This document shows, one piece after another, positions 15,248-23,990 of a stretch of DNA of 64,000 nt (its first letter is position 1; each line of letters starts with the position of its first letter). The DNA comes from DASQEH01 sp963765725 (GTDB taxonomy: Bacteria > Actinomycetota > Actinomycetes > Propionibacteriales > Nocardioidaceae): the NCBI GenBank assembly GCA_963765725.1, contig CAVXXI010000001.1:1054001-1118000 (forward strand), written 5' to 3'. The notes beneath the pieces were generated by a model. It searched no databases. It worked only from the letters and a program-made list of their open reading frames with translations, and was not told where the DNA came from. Position numbers and translations under genes: made by a program.

Positions 15248-16815
15248 GTCTCCTCCAGGAGTTCGGTGGCGGGGTTGAAGTAGTCCGGGGCCTTGCGCGC
15301 CACGCCCTCGAGGCCGCGACCGGCATCGGCAGGACGCTTCATCAGGCCGAACGTGCCGTCGGCGATCGCGTCGAGCAGGCCGTTGTCGTGCTCGAGGATC
15401 CTCTCGAGCAGCTCGATGGACTCGGCCAGGACGCGCGCGGCACGGGTGTTGATGAACCCGCCGGGGCGCGGAGCGAAGTCCTCGGCCAGCCGGCCCGCGG
15501 CGTTCACGACGTACCTGACGTTCTGCAGGGCGAGGTCGCGGTCGGACAGCCACGGGGTGACGACCGCCTCGGTCATCATCCCGACCAGCAGGATGTCCTG
15601 GTCGGTCATGGCGCCGGCGAGGTTGAAGAAGCCGTCGAGCAGGTATCCCTTGAACACGTCGCCGGTCATGTGCCGGGTCGGCGGCATCCACTTCAGCGGC
15701 GCCTTGGGGAACAGAGTCCGCGCGAGAAGCGCGTGGGCGAGCTCGAGCCGGAAGCTGTCGGGCACGGCCGGGTCGATCTCGAAGGCGTGGCCCAGCCCGA
15801 GCTGCCAGTCCTCGAGGTTCGCCTCCTTGGCGAAGTACTCGTTGAGCAGCTGGCTGACCGTGACGGTGTGCGCCGCCTCGACGGCATCGGCAGTCGTCAG
15901 GTAGTTGTCCTCGCCGGTGTTGATGATGATGCCGGCTCGGGCGTGGACCTGGCGGCTGAAGCGCTGGTCGACGAAGGTCCGGATGGGGTTGATGTCGCGG
16001 AACAAGATGCCGTACATGGAGTCGTTGAGCATCATGTCGAGCCGCTCGAGCCCGGCGAGCGCGGCGATCTCGGGCATGCAGAGTCCGGACGCGTAGTTGG
16101 TGAGTCGGACGTAGCGGCCGAGCTCAGCGCTGACGGAGTCCAGCGCCTTGCGCATGAGCCGGAAGTTCTCCTGGGTCGCGTAGGTACCGGCGAACCCCTC
16201 CCGCGTCGGGCCCTCGGGTACGTAGTCGAGCAGCGACTGTCCGGTCGAGCGGATCACGGCAATGATGTCGGCACCCTCGCGGGCGGCGGCCTGCGCCTGC
16301 GGCATGTCCTCGTAGATGTCGCCGGTGGCGACGATGAGATAGATCCACGGCTTCTGGGGCGGGTCACCCCAGCGCTTCACCAGCCGCTCGCGCTCACGCC
16401 GCCGGCCGTCGATGCGTCGCAGCCCAGCCGCGACAGCCCGGCTGCCGGCGGTCCGCGCGCGGGTCGCGGCGCGGCCCTCGGGGAGGGTGAAGCTCACGTC
16501 ACCCACCGCTGCCCGCTCGGCGAGGGTGGCCAGGTCGCCTCCGCTGGTCGCGAGGGCGTGCCAGACCGGAAGCGTCACCCCGTGCTCGAGGCCGACGTCG
16601 CCGCGGACGGCGTCCACGAGCCGGTTGACCCACGGCGTCCCGTCGGGGTCGGCCCCGCTGAGCCCCGCCAGCCGGAGGGTCGCGCGCTCGACCGAGACGG
16701 TGGTGTGCTGCTTGGCCAGCCGCACGATCGGTCGCCCCGCTCGCCGGGCCAGCCCGCGGGCCTTCGCTATCACCGTCTTGTCGAGGTCGAGGTGGGGCCG
16801 GATCCGGGTCGCCAT
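15244..16815 (-). CDS. kamD: Lysine 5,6-aminomutase alpha subunit
   Basis: A 523-aa TIM-barrel subunit (family about 515-525 aa) that holds the PLP and substrate of the B12-dependent aminomutase. Recognisable stretches include IYLIVATGDIYEDMPQAQAA, IAVIRSTGQSLLDYVPEGPT and LTNYASGLCMPEIAAL. The ATG at 16815 shares one base with the TGA of the amidohydrolase gene (TGATG). With kamE it forms a complete aminomutase. It depends on cobalamin, as does MetH elsewhere in the window. Confidence 0.96.
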   Translation of the reverse strand: MATRIRPHLDLDKTVIAKARGLARRAGRPIVRLAKQHTTVSVERATLRLAGLSGADPDGTPWVNRLVDAVRGDVGLEHGVTLPVWHALATSGGDLATLAERAAVGDVSFTLPEGRAATRARTAGSRAVAAGLRRIDGRRRERERLVKRWGDPPQKPWIYLIVATGDIYEDMPQAQAAAREGADIIAVIRSTGQSLLDYVPEGPTREGFAGTYATQENFRLMRKALDSVSAELGRYVRLTNYASGLCMPEIAALAGLERLDMMLNDSMYGILFRDINPIRTFVDQRFSRQVHARAGIIINTGEDNYLTTADAVEAAHTVTVSQLLNEYFAKEANLEDWQLGLGHAFEIDPAVPDSFRLELAHALLARTLFPKAPLKWMPPTRHMTGDVFKGYLLDGFFNLAGAMTDQDILLVGMMTEAVVTPWLSDRDLALQNVRYVVNAAGRLAEDFAPRPGGFINTRAARVLAESIELLERILEHDNGLLDAIADGTFGLMKRPADAGRGLEGVARKAPDYFNPATELLEET

Positions 16816-18425
16816 CAGTCGTCCTCTTCGCTGTAGACCGTCGTGCCGGCCACCACGGTCGCCACGCACCGAGGCAGTGGCTGGTCGGGGTGGAGCGCCG
16901 GCAGCCACCCGGAGCCGCGGTGACCGTTGGGCGCTTCGTCGGGCTGTGCGCCGACGTCCCAGACGGCGTACGAGGCCGGGCGGCCAAGGGCGAGAACTCC
17001 CCCGTGGTCGTCGCGCCGCGCGCGGTGCCCGCCTCGCGTGTGGGCGTCGAACGCAGCTGCCACGGAGATCCGCTCCGAGGGCTCGTGGTGCAGCGTCGCT
17101 GCGCGGACCCCCGCCCACGGGTCGAGGGGTGTGACGGGGGTGTCGGACCCGAACGCGAGCGTCACACCGGCCCGCAGCATCGAGCCGAACGGGTTCATTG
17201 GCTGAGCCCGGGCCGCGCCGAGCCGGCGCTCGTACAGCTGGCCGCGTGCACCCCACGCGGCGTCGAACGCCGGCTGCACGCTCGCCACCACGCCGAGGCG
17301 GGCCATGGTCCGGATCGCAGCGGCGTCGGCCATCTCGATGTGCTCGAGTCGGTGCCGGGCCGCGACAAGCGCGTTGGTTCCGACGATCTCGGCGGCCCGC
17401 CGCAGTCCGGCGACCACCACCTCCGTGGCCGCGTCGCCGATGACGTGGAACCCTGCCTGCGCGTTGCGCCGTGTACAGGCGACGACGTGCCGGCTGACCT
17501 CGTCACTGTCCAGGTACAGGTGCCCACGGGTGTCGGCGTCGGCGTACGGCTCGGTCATCGCCGCGGTGCGGGAGCCGATGGCGCCGTCGACACACAGGTC
17601 GCCGGCGAACCCGGCCAGCGCGTGGTCGTCGCGGTCGCCGCCGTCGTCTGTGAGCAGCTCGCCCCAGTATGGGACGACCTCGGGGACGGCTGTCTCGGCG
17701 GTGATCTCGCCGATCGTCGCGAAGTCGTCGTACGGCGCGATGTGCGGCGCGTTGAGCTCGTGGACGCAGGTGATCCCGCGGCTGGCGGCCTGCCGCAAGG
17801 CGATGTGCAGCGCCTCCTTGCGGTCGGCGCAGCTGCGCAGGTCGTCGACCGCCCGACGTACCGCGTGGTGCGCGTCGCGTTCGACGACGCCGTCGCCGCG
17901 CCAGCCGTCGAGGTCGACGACCTCCGGACAGCGCTCGATGAGCGCTGTCGAGACGACGGCGGAGTGAGCGTCGACGCGCACGACGTAGGCCACCTTGCGC
18001 CCGACCGCCCGGTCGAGCTGTGCGGTCGTGGGTGCACGGCCCTCGGCCCACCGGGTTTCGTCCCAGCCGTGGCCGAAGAGAACCGGCCCGGTGGTGTCAC
18101 GGCTGCTTCGAGAAAGCGCGTCGAGGGCATCGGACAGCGTGGTCGCGTGCGACAGGTCGAGGGACTGCAGCGCGAAGCCCGTTCCCGACAGGTGGGTGTG
18201 GGCGTCGACGAAACCCGCGGTGACCAGCCGGCCGGAGAGCCGGATCACCTCGTCGGCGCTGTCGGCGTACGCGGCCGCCCCGGCGTCGTCGCCGATCCAC
18301 GCCACCGAGCCGTTGACGGTCAGCATGGCTGTGGCCCCGGCGCCGGACGTCGCCGCCGCGGGCGTGTGGATGTGGCCGCCGACGAGCAGTACGCGGCCCG
18401 GTGCCGCGCGGTTGTGAGGGGTCAC
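16815..18425 (-). CDS. Amidohydrolase family protein (YtcJ-like) inside the lysine cluster
   Basis: A 536-aa metal-dependent hydrolase of the amidohydrolase superfamily. Metal ligands are visible as DAHTHLSG, a later FHVIGDAA, RLEHIEM and GSDTPVTPLDPW, in the order of YtcJ/N-substituted formamide deformylase-like enzymes. Substrate unknown. It is locked into the operon: its GTG at 18425 overlaps the kdd stop (GTGA) and its own stop overlaps the kamD start. No amide is expected in the classical pathway, so a role on a lactam, N-acyl side product or an alternative substrate is only a guess. Confidence 0.85.
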   Translation of the reverse strand: MTPHNRAAPGRVLLVGGHIHTPAAATSGAGATAMLTVNGSVAWIGDDAGAAAYADSADEVIRLSGRLVTAGFVDAHTHLSGTGFALQSLDLSHATTLSDALDALSRSSRDTTGPVLFGHGWDETRWAEGRAPTTAQLDRAVGRKVAYVVRVDAHSAVVSTALIERCPEVVDLDGWRGDGVVERDAHHAVRRAVDDLRSCADRKEALHIALRQAASRGITCVHELNAPHIAPYDDFATIGEITAETAVPEVVPYWGELLTDDGGDRDDHALAGFAGDLCVDGAIGSRTAAMTEPYADADTRGHLYLDSDEVSRHVVACTRRNAQAGFHVIGDAATEVVVAGLRRAAEIVGTNALVAARHRLEHIEMADAAAIRTMARLGVVASVQPAFDAAWGARGQLYERRLGAARAQPMNPFGSMLRAGVTLAFGSDTPVTPLDPWAGVRAATLHHEPSERISVAAAFDAHTRGGHRARRDDHGGVLALGRPASYAVWDVGAQPDEAPNGHRGSGWLPALHPDQPLPRCVATVVAGTTVYSEEDD

Positions 18426-19474
18426 GATGCGACCTCGGTGGCCAGCCGCGACTCGAACAGCCCTCGCACCGACGAGTTGGTCCGGAGCAGGTGGAGGGCG
18501 TACTGGGCGTGCCCCGGCACGTACCCGTTGCCGATCAGCATGGAGACGTCGGACGCCAGACCCTCGGCGCCGAGTGCCGCCGCGGTGAAGGACGTGGCCA
18601 TGGAGAAGAAGACGACCGTCCCGCCCTGGGCGGTGGACAGCAGTGCCCCACCCTCGCAGCCGGGCACGTCGACGCAGACGACCGTCACGTCGGCGGGGCC
18701 GCCGGCTCGCCCGACCGCCGTCGACAACGCCACCGGGTCACGGGCGTCCGCGAGCGCCACCTCGTCGGCCAGCCCGCGGTCGGCGAGCAGGTCGACCTCG
18801 CGCTGGACGGGGACGACGGCGATGGTCCGAGCGGCCCCGGCGTCGGCGGCCGCCGCCAGCGACAGCGAGCCGCTCTTGCCTGCTCCCCCGATGACGCAGA
18901 CCGTCGGGGCGGTGCCGCGCTCGACGTATGAGCGGACGACCCGCGCGGTGAGCGCCGGTGCACCGCAGACGTCCATAACGGCGAGCGCCAGCGACGACGG
19001 CAGGTCGTCGGGCAGCCTCGCTGCGATCGTGCGGCCGAACAGGATCGCGTACCCGCTGCACGGCACCTGCTCGCTCAGACCGTCCCACTCGCGCAGGCCG
19101 TCGGTGACGACCAGTGGCGTGAGCGTCAGGGACACCAGGGTCGTGACCGGGTCGCCGACCTGCAGGTCGAGGCTCGCCTCCGGTCCCATCTCGTCGACGG
19201 TCCCGATCAGCATGCCGCCGGAGCCGGTGACCGGGTTGTGCATCTTCCCGCGGGTCCTGATGATGTCGAGCACCTCGGCTCGTACCGCCGCCCCGTCGCC
19301 GTGGTGCTTGGTGGCGAGCTGGCGGAACGACGCCGCGTCGAGGTTGAGCCGCGAAACGCTTACCCGGGTCTCGTCGGGCTGCAGCTCGGGCCGGGTGTCG
19401 AGCCGCAGGGCAGCCTGCGGAAGAACGCCGGCAGGCTCCAGGACCCGGTGCAGACCCGTGGGATCGCTGGACAT
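18422..19474 (-). CDS. kdd: L-erythro-3,5-diaminohexanoate dehydrogenase
   Basis: A 350-aa NAD(P)-dependent dehydrogenase that oxidises 3,5-diaminohexanoate to 5-amino-3-oxohexanoate, the step after lysine 5,6-aminomutase. The medium-chain-like Rossmann motif is VCVIGGAGKSGSLSLAAA near residues 193-210. The N-terminal part carries GKMHNPVTGSGGMLIGTV, typical of Kdd. A strong GGGAGG lies 7 nt before the ATG at 19474. It is the first gene of the minus-strand lysine operon and is divergent from kamA across 141 bp. The long frame running upstream through kamA is a shadow. Confidence 0.94.
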   Translation of the reverse strand: MSSDPTGLHRVLEPAGVLPQAALRLDTRPELQPDETRVSVSRLNLDAASFRQLATKHHGDGAAVRAEVLDIIRTRGKMHNPVTGSGGMLIGTVDEMGPEASLDLQVGDPVTTLVSLTLTPLVVTDGLREWDGLSEQVPCSGYAILFGRTIAARLPDDLPSSLALAVMDVCGAPALTARVVRSYVERGTAPTVCVIGGAGKSGSLSLAAAADAGAARTIAVVPVQREVDLLADRGLADEVALADARDPVALSTAVGRAGGPADVTVVCVDVPGCEGGALLSTAQGGTVVFFSMATSFTAAALGAEGLASDVSMLIGNGYVPGHAQYALHLLRTNSSVRGLFESRLATEVAS

Positions 19475-19500
19475 CGAACCTCCCGTTCTTCGCCGACCGT

Positions 19501-19517
19501 GCCGGAAGACGTCCGGC
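19501..19517. promoter_or_regulatory. Interrupted palindrome in the kdd/kamA divergent gap
   Basis: GCCGGA-AGACG-TCCGGC forms a 6+6-bp inverted repeat 27 bp from the kdd start in the shared 141-bp promoter region. It could be an operator for the two divergent lysine transcripts or a chance GC-rich hairpin. No regulator gene is adjacent on the kdd side; the nearest candidate is the AsnC-type gene downstream of kamA. Confidence 0.3.
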
Positions 19518-19615
19518 GAGTCTTTGGCGACACCGCAAGTTCTCCCGTACGCTGGCAGGTGTCCCCCGCACCATAACAAATCGCCGGTGAGTCGCCGCGC
19601 GTCTGGAGGTATCCC

Positions 19616-21049
19616 GTGAGCCTGCCGTCCGCCAGTGAGCAGCCCTACCCGTACGGCCGGGTCGAGCTCGTCGAGCCGGACTGGACGCGCCTGCCCGGCT
19701 GGAAGGACGTCACCGCCGCCGACTGGGCGAGCGTGCAGTGGCAGCGGGCGCACTGCGTGAAGAACATCAAGCAGCTCCGCGACGTGTACGGCGACCTGCT
19801 CGAGGACCGGTTCTACGACGACCTCGAGCGCGACCAGGCGCAGCGCGCGACGATGTCGATGCTGGTACCGCCGCAGATGGTCAACACGATGGTGCCGCGG
19901 GCCGTGCCGGACACCGACGCGATGTACGCCGACCCGGTGCGCCGCTACATGCTGCCGGTCTTCAGCGACCGCCGCACCGACTGGCCGAGCCACCCGCACG
20001 CGACCCGCGACAGCCTGCACGAGCACGACATGTGGGTCGCGGAGGGTCTCACCCACCGGTACCCGACCAAGGTCCTCGCCGAGATGCTGCCGACCTGTCC
20101 CCAGTACTGCGGGCACTGCACGCGAATGGACCTCGTCGGCAACTCGACACCGGTGATCGACAAGCTCAAGTTCAGCCTGAAGCCCGTCGACCGGATCGAC
20201 CACATGCTGACCTACCTGCGCAGCCACCCCGAGGTACGCGACGTCGTCGTGTCCGGGGGCGACGTCGCGAACATGCCCTGGCCCCGGCTGGAGGCGTTCG
20301 TCGACGCGCTGCTCGACGTCGACAACATCCGCGACATCCGCCTCGCGACGAAGGCCCTGATGGGGCTGCCGCAGCACTGGCTGCAGGACGACGTACGCGC
20401 CGGAATGGAGCGGCTCGCGACGAAGGCCCGCGAGCGCGGCTCGTCGATCGCGATCCATACCCACGTCAACCATGCGAACTCGATCACGCCGACCGTCGCT
20501 CGGGCGACCCGGGCGATGCTCGACACGGGGATCCGCGACGTCCGCAACCAGGGCGTGCTGATGGGTGGCGTCAACGACGACCCGCGGGCCCTGCTCGACT
20601 TGTGCTTCGCGCTGCTCGACGGCGCACAGATCATGCCGTACTACTTCTACATGTGCGACATGATCCCGTTCAGCGAGCACTGGCGCGTGTCGGTCGCGCG
20701 GGCGCAGGAGCTCCAGCACGCGATCATGGGCTACCTGCCCGGCTTCGCGACGCCGCGGATCGTGTGCGACGTGCCGTTCGTCGGCAAGCGCTGGGTCCAC
20801 CAGCTGGAGTCGTACGACCGCGAGCACGGCATCTCGTACTGGACGAAGAACTACCGGACCTCGATCGAGCGGACCGACGCCGACGCCCTGACCCGGACCT
20901 ACGAGTACTACGACCCGATCCACACCCTGCCCGAGGTCGGGCAGGAGTGGTGGCGCGCGCACGCCGGTGACCACCTCGCGGCGGCCGAAGTGGCGGCCAA
21001 GGCGAGCCGCGACGCGGCCGAGTCGCAGAAGGCCCTCCCGGTCGCCTGA
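19616..21049 (+). CDS. kamA: Lysine 2,3-aminomutase (radical SAM)
   Basis: A 477-aa radical-SAM enzyme that converts L-lysine to L-beta-lysine using SAM, a [4Fe-4S] cluster and PLP. The cluster motif is C161-PQY-C165-GH-C168; VVVSGGDVANMPW follows as the SAM-contact region, and the barrel continues to about residue 400. GGAGGT ends 5 nt before the GTG at 19616. It is divergent from kdd. It starts the pathway completed by KamDE, Kdd and Kal. Convergent with the AsnC-type gene; repeat array B begins 3 nt after its stop. Confidence 0.95.
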   Translation: MSLPSASEQPYPYGRVELVEPDWTRLPGWKDVTAADWASVQWQRAHCVKNIKQLRDVYGDLLEDRFYDDLERDQAQRATMSMLVPPQMVNTMVPRAVPDTDAMYADPVRRYMLPVFSDRRTDWPSHPHATRDSLHEHDMWVAEGLTHRYPTKVLAEMLPTCPQYCGHCTRMDLVGNSTPVIDKLKFSLKPVDRIDHMLTYLRSHPEVRDVVVSGGDVANMPWPRLEAFVDALLDVDNIRDIRLATKALMGLPQHWLQDDVRAGMERLATKARERGSSIAIHTHVNHANSITPTVARATRAMLDTGIRDVRNQGVLMGGVNDDPRALLDLCFALLDGAQIMPYYFYMCDMIPFSEHWRVSVARAQELQHAIMGYLPGFATPRIVCDVPFVGKRWVHQLESYDREHGISYWTKNYRTSIERTDADALTRTYEYYDPIHTLPEVGQEWWRAHAGDHLAAAEVAAKASRDAAESQKALPVA

Positions 21050-21051
21050 CC

Positions 21052-21161
21052 GTCGCCTCGACCGGGCGCAAATGTCGGCCCGACCGGGCACAAATGTCGC
21101 CTCGAGTGGGCGCAAATGTCGGCCCGACCGGGCGCAACTGTCGCCTCGACCGGGCGCAGAC
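21052..21161. repeat. 22-bp tandem repeat array B
   Basis: Five units of exactly 22 bp begin at 21052, 21074, 21096, 21118 and 21140. The core is CCTCGACCGGGCGCAAATGT. Units 1, 3 and 5 begin GTCGCCTCGA while units 2 and 4 begin GTCGGCCCGA, so the true period is 44 bp. It fills the convergent gap after kamA. Beyond it, GACGATCC at 21160-21167 and GGATCGTC at 21202-21209 form an inverted repeat. Open frames across it are artefacts of the repeat. Confidence 0.9.
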
Positions 21162-21229
21162 GATCCTTCCCGGTGAGCGCACCTGCCCCTCGAGCGCACA
21201 TGGATCGTCGCGAAAGCGTGCAGTAAGCG

Positions 21230-21669
21230 TCAGAAGCGGGGCGGACGGTCCTCGTACGGCGTGGACAGCACGATCGTCGTCCGCGTCGAGACGTTCGCCG
21301 CCTGCCGGATCCGGGCCAGCAGGTCCTCGAGGCGCTCGGCTCTGCCACCCGTACCTTCAGGATGTACGACTCGTCGCCGGCGACCGAGTGACATGCCTCG
21401 ATCTCGGGATGTCCGCGAGCCGCATCGGCGAGTCGTCGGGCTGCGACGGGTCGATCGGCCGGATCGAGATGAACGCCGTCAGCGGCAGGCCGAACTCCGC
21501 GGAGTCGATGCTGGCGACGTAGCCCCGGATCGCGCCGCGCTGCTCGAGCCGCTTGACCCGCTGGTGTACCGCCGAGGTGGACAGACCGGTGCTGCTTGCC
21601 GAGCTCGGTGAACGACATCCGGCCGTCAGCGGCCAGCAGCTGGCAGATCGCCGCGTCGACGTCCTCCAT
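21230..21669 (-). pseudogene. Lrp/AsnC family transcriptional regulator, frameshifted
   Basis: Joined frames give a 146-aa Lrp/AsnC protein: MEDVDAAICQLLAADGRMSF, then an HTH region (STGLSTSAVHQRVKRLEQRG), then the ligand domain (HPEIEACHSVAGDESYILKV) and a C-terminus PYEDRPPRF. Three indels break it: one extra base near 21592-21596, one missing near 21412 and one missing near 21343. The net -1 accounts for the 440-nt length. No in-frame stop remains once frame is restored, so sequence error is more likely than decay. It lies next to kamA and could regulate amino-acid genes, but that is inference. Confidence 0.8.
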
Positions 21670-22794
21670 CAGCCGGCCACGACGGTCAGCTCGCGCGGCT
21701 GGTCGTGTTCAGCCGCTCGATGCCGTCGGCGGTGGTGACCACGATGTCCTCGATCCGGGCGCCGTGCCGTCCGGGCAGGTAGATGCCCGGCTCGATCGAG
21801 AACGCCATTCCCGGCTCGAGCACCAGCTCGTTGCCCTCGACGATGTACGGCTCCTCGTGGGTCTCCAGGCCGATGCCGTGCCCCGTGCGGTGGATGAAGT
21901 GCGTCGCCGTAACCCGCCGTCGCGGATGACGGTGCGGCCCACCCGGTCGACCGCCTCGGCGGTGACCCCCGGCCTGCGCGAAGTCGCACTGGGCCCGCTG
22001 CGCCTCGCGCAGGATGTCGTAGTAGTCGGTCACGCCGGGGGCAGGCTCGGTCCCGACGCACGTAGGTGCGGGTGCAGTCGGAGCAGTAGCCCTCAGCGGT
22101 CGAGCCGCCGATGTCGACGACGACCGAGTCGCCGCGCTCGATGACACGGTCGGAGAGCGAATGGTGCGGTGACGCGCCGTTGGGACCCGAGCCGACGATC
22201 ACGAAGTCGGCCGCTGACATGGCCTTCCTCGACGATGGCGTCGGCGATTAGACGCGGCGGCGTCCCGCTCGGTGAGGCCGACACGCAGGAACTGCGCCAT
22301 CCGCGCGTGTACCCGGTCGATCGCGGCGCCGGCCGCGCGCAGCGACGCTATCTCGTCACTGCCCTTGCGCATCCGCAGGTCGCTGAGCAGCCGGCCGGCC
22401 AGCCGCGAACTGCGACATCCGGGCAGCGCCGACTGCAGCTGGAGGATCCGCGTCGCCCACATGTGGTCGTCGACCGCAACCTGGGCGGCAGTCGTAGCGG
22501 ACCGACTGCGAGGGCGTGCGCGTCGTCGGTCTCACCGTGGGTCAGGATCCGCCATTCCGAGCCAGCGCTGCAGGTGATCGTGACGCCTCGGCCTGTTCGA
22601 GCCCGGGCACGACGAGTACCGGGTCGGCTGCTACCGGGAGCACCAGGGCGGTCAGCCGTTCGAGCGGCTGTCGCGTCGTAGCCGGTGAGGTAGCGCAGGT
22701 CCGAACCCGGGGCTGACGATCAGGCGCGTCGACAGCCAGCCGCCGCCATGGCCGTCTGGGTCCGCTGAATCCGCGAGGCCACGTCTGTCGTCAT
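21669..22794 (-). pseudogene. M24 family metallopeptidase (Xaa-Pro aminopeptidase type), frameshifted
   Basis: Pieces in several frames assemble into an aminopeptidase-P-like protein of about 375 aa that would cleave an N-terminal residue before proline. It begins MTTDVASRIQRTQTAMAAAG at 22794. Downstream segments include RGDSVVVDIGG (first metal Asp), a TGHGIGLETHEEPY stretch with the metal His, EPGMAFSIEPGIYLPGRHGA and a final RIEDIVVTTADGIERL. Several single-base indels interrupt it, too many to place with certainty. Its stop shares a base with the AsnC-type start. It diverges from the exonuclease gene across 39 bp. Confidence 0.8.
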
Positions 22795-22833
22795 GCGCGC
22801 AACTATAGACGGCTCGATGCGATCATCTCGCGT

Positions 22834-23775
22834 GTGACCTCGACGCTTGATGCTGCTCGACACGGCGTCCCTGTACTTCCGGGCATTCTTCGGAGTGCCG
22901 GACACGGTTGCGCGCGCCGGACGGAACGCCCGGTCAACGCGGTCACGCGGCTTGCTCGACTTCATCGCCAGGCTGGTGTCGACGTATCAGCCCACCGACC
23001 TGGTCTGCTGCTGGGACGACGACTGGCGTCCGCAGTGGCGGGTCGACCTGCATCCCGACGTACAAGGCGCACCGGGTCGTGCGGGCGGCCGGGACGGGGG
23101 CGTCGACGTCGAAGATGACGCCCGGACGCCCTTGACCGGCAGGTCCCGATGATCCGCGAGGTGCTGGCGGCACTGCGGATCGCGGTCGTCGGCGCGGCGC
23201 GGCTACGAGGCCGACGACATGATGGGCACCCTGGCAGCGCGGGCCGACGGCCCGGTCGACGTCGTGACCGGCGACCGGGACCTCTTCCAGCTGGTGAGCG
23301 ACGCCGCGCAGGTACGGGTCCTGTACATCGGCGCGAGGCGTCGGCAAGCTGGAGATCGTCGACGCGCCTCCGTCGTCTCCAAGTACGGCGTGCTGCCCGA
23401 GCAGTACGTCGACTTCGCGGTGATGCGCGGCGACCCGTCGGACGGCCTGCCCGGGGTTGCCGGGCGTCGGGGAGAAGACCGCCGCCGGGCTGCTGCAGCA
23501 GTACGGCGACCTGGACGGCATCCTGGCCGCCGCGGCGACTCGGCGAGCTCGGCTCTCCAGTGGTACTGCGCTCGAAGCTGATGGCCGCCGCGGACTATCT
23601 CGCCGTGGCGCCGACGGTCGTTGCGGTCGCCCGGGACATCGAGCTGCCGCCGTTGGACGCGAGGCTGCGGCCCTCGGACGACGAGCTGCCCGAGACCGTC
23701 GAGTGGCTGCGGCGAGCAGTGCGGTCTCGGCGGGTCGATGACGCGCGTCCTCGACGCGCTGGCAGCGCCGGCTAG
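22834..23775 (+). pseudogene. 5'-3' exonuclease (PolA N-terminal/FEN type), frameshifted
   Basis: Restored frames give a flap-endonuclease-like 5'-3' exonuclease of about 310 aa: VTSTLMLLDTASLYFRAFFG at the start, GYEADDMMGTLA and VVTGDRDLFQLV for the acidic metal sites, and LPGVPGVGEKTAA for the helix-hairpin-helix. Frame is lost by single extra bases near 22847, 23051, 23124, 23200, 23332, 23457 and 23541, roughly one per 100 bp, plus others. Removing them rebuilds a normal protein with no stop. It would act in replication or repair, separate from full DNA polymerase I. Confidence 0.8.
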
Positions 23776-23785
23776 CTGCACCCGA

Positions 23786-23990
23786 CGATCTCGCGCCCCG
23801 CTCGAGCCGACATCCGCACCTCCGCTCGCCCTTCCCTTACTCGCCCACTCACCCCCGTCCGCGGACGTCACCAAGGGCCCTTTGTCAGGCGGTACGGCGC
23901 CATTGATGTCTGGCGCCGTACGTCCGCGTCCGACCGTACATCTGCGCCACTCGAGCCGACATCTGCGACCACTCGAGGCGACATTGGCCC
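23786..23990. repeat. 22-bp repeat cluster C (inverted relative to array B)
   Basis: Copies of the array-B motif in reverse orientation: one near 23793-23819 (CGCCCCGCTCGAGCCGACAT) and two adjacent ones at 23938-23958 and 23959-23980, with a start of another at 23981. The core ACATCTGCG-CACTCGAG(G/C)CG is the reverse complement of the array-B core. It fills the convergent gap between the exonuclease and the helicase. The units are less regular (21-22 bp), partly because the region is rich in indels. Confidence 0.75.
23892..23921. terminator. Hairpin between convergent exonuclease and helicase genes
   Basis: GTACGGCGCCA at 23892-23902 pairs perfectly with TGGCGCCGTAC at 23911-23921 around an 8-nt loop. 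An 11-bp GC-rich stem between two converging genes is a good candidate for a bidirectional terminator. No clear T-tract follows on either side. It sits inside repeat cluster C. Confidence 0.55.

Noticed and set aside
20724..21700. Open frames across array B and cluster C with repeating peptides such as DICARSGRHLRPVEAT
   Set aside because: They are translations of the 22-bp DNA repeat and overlap kamA or regulator sequence; no start signal or conserved domain.
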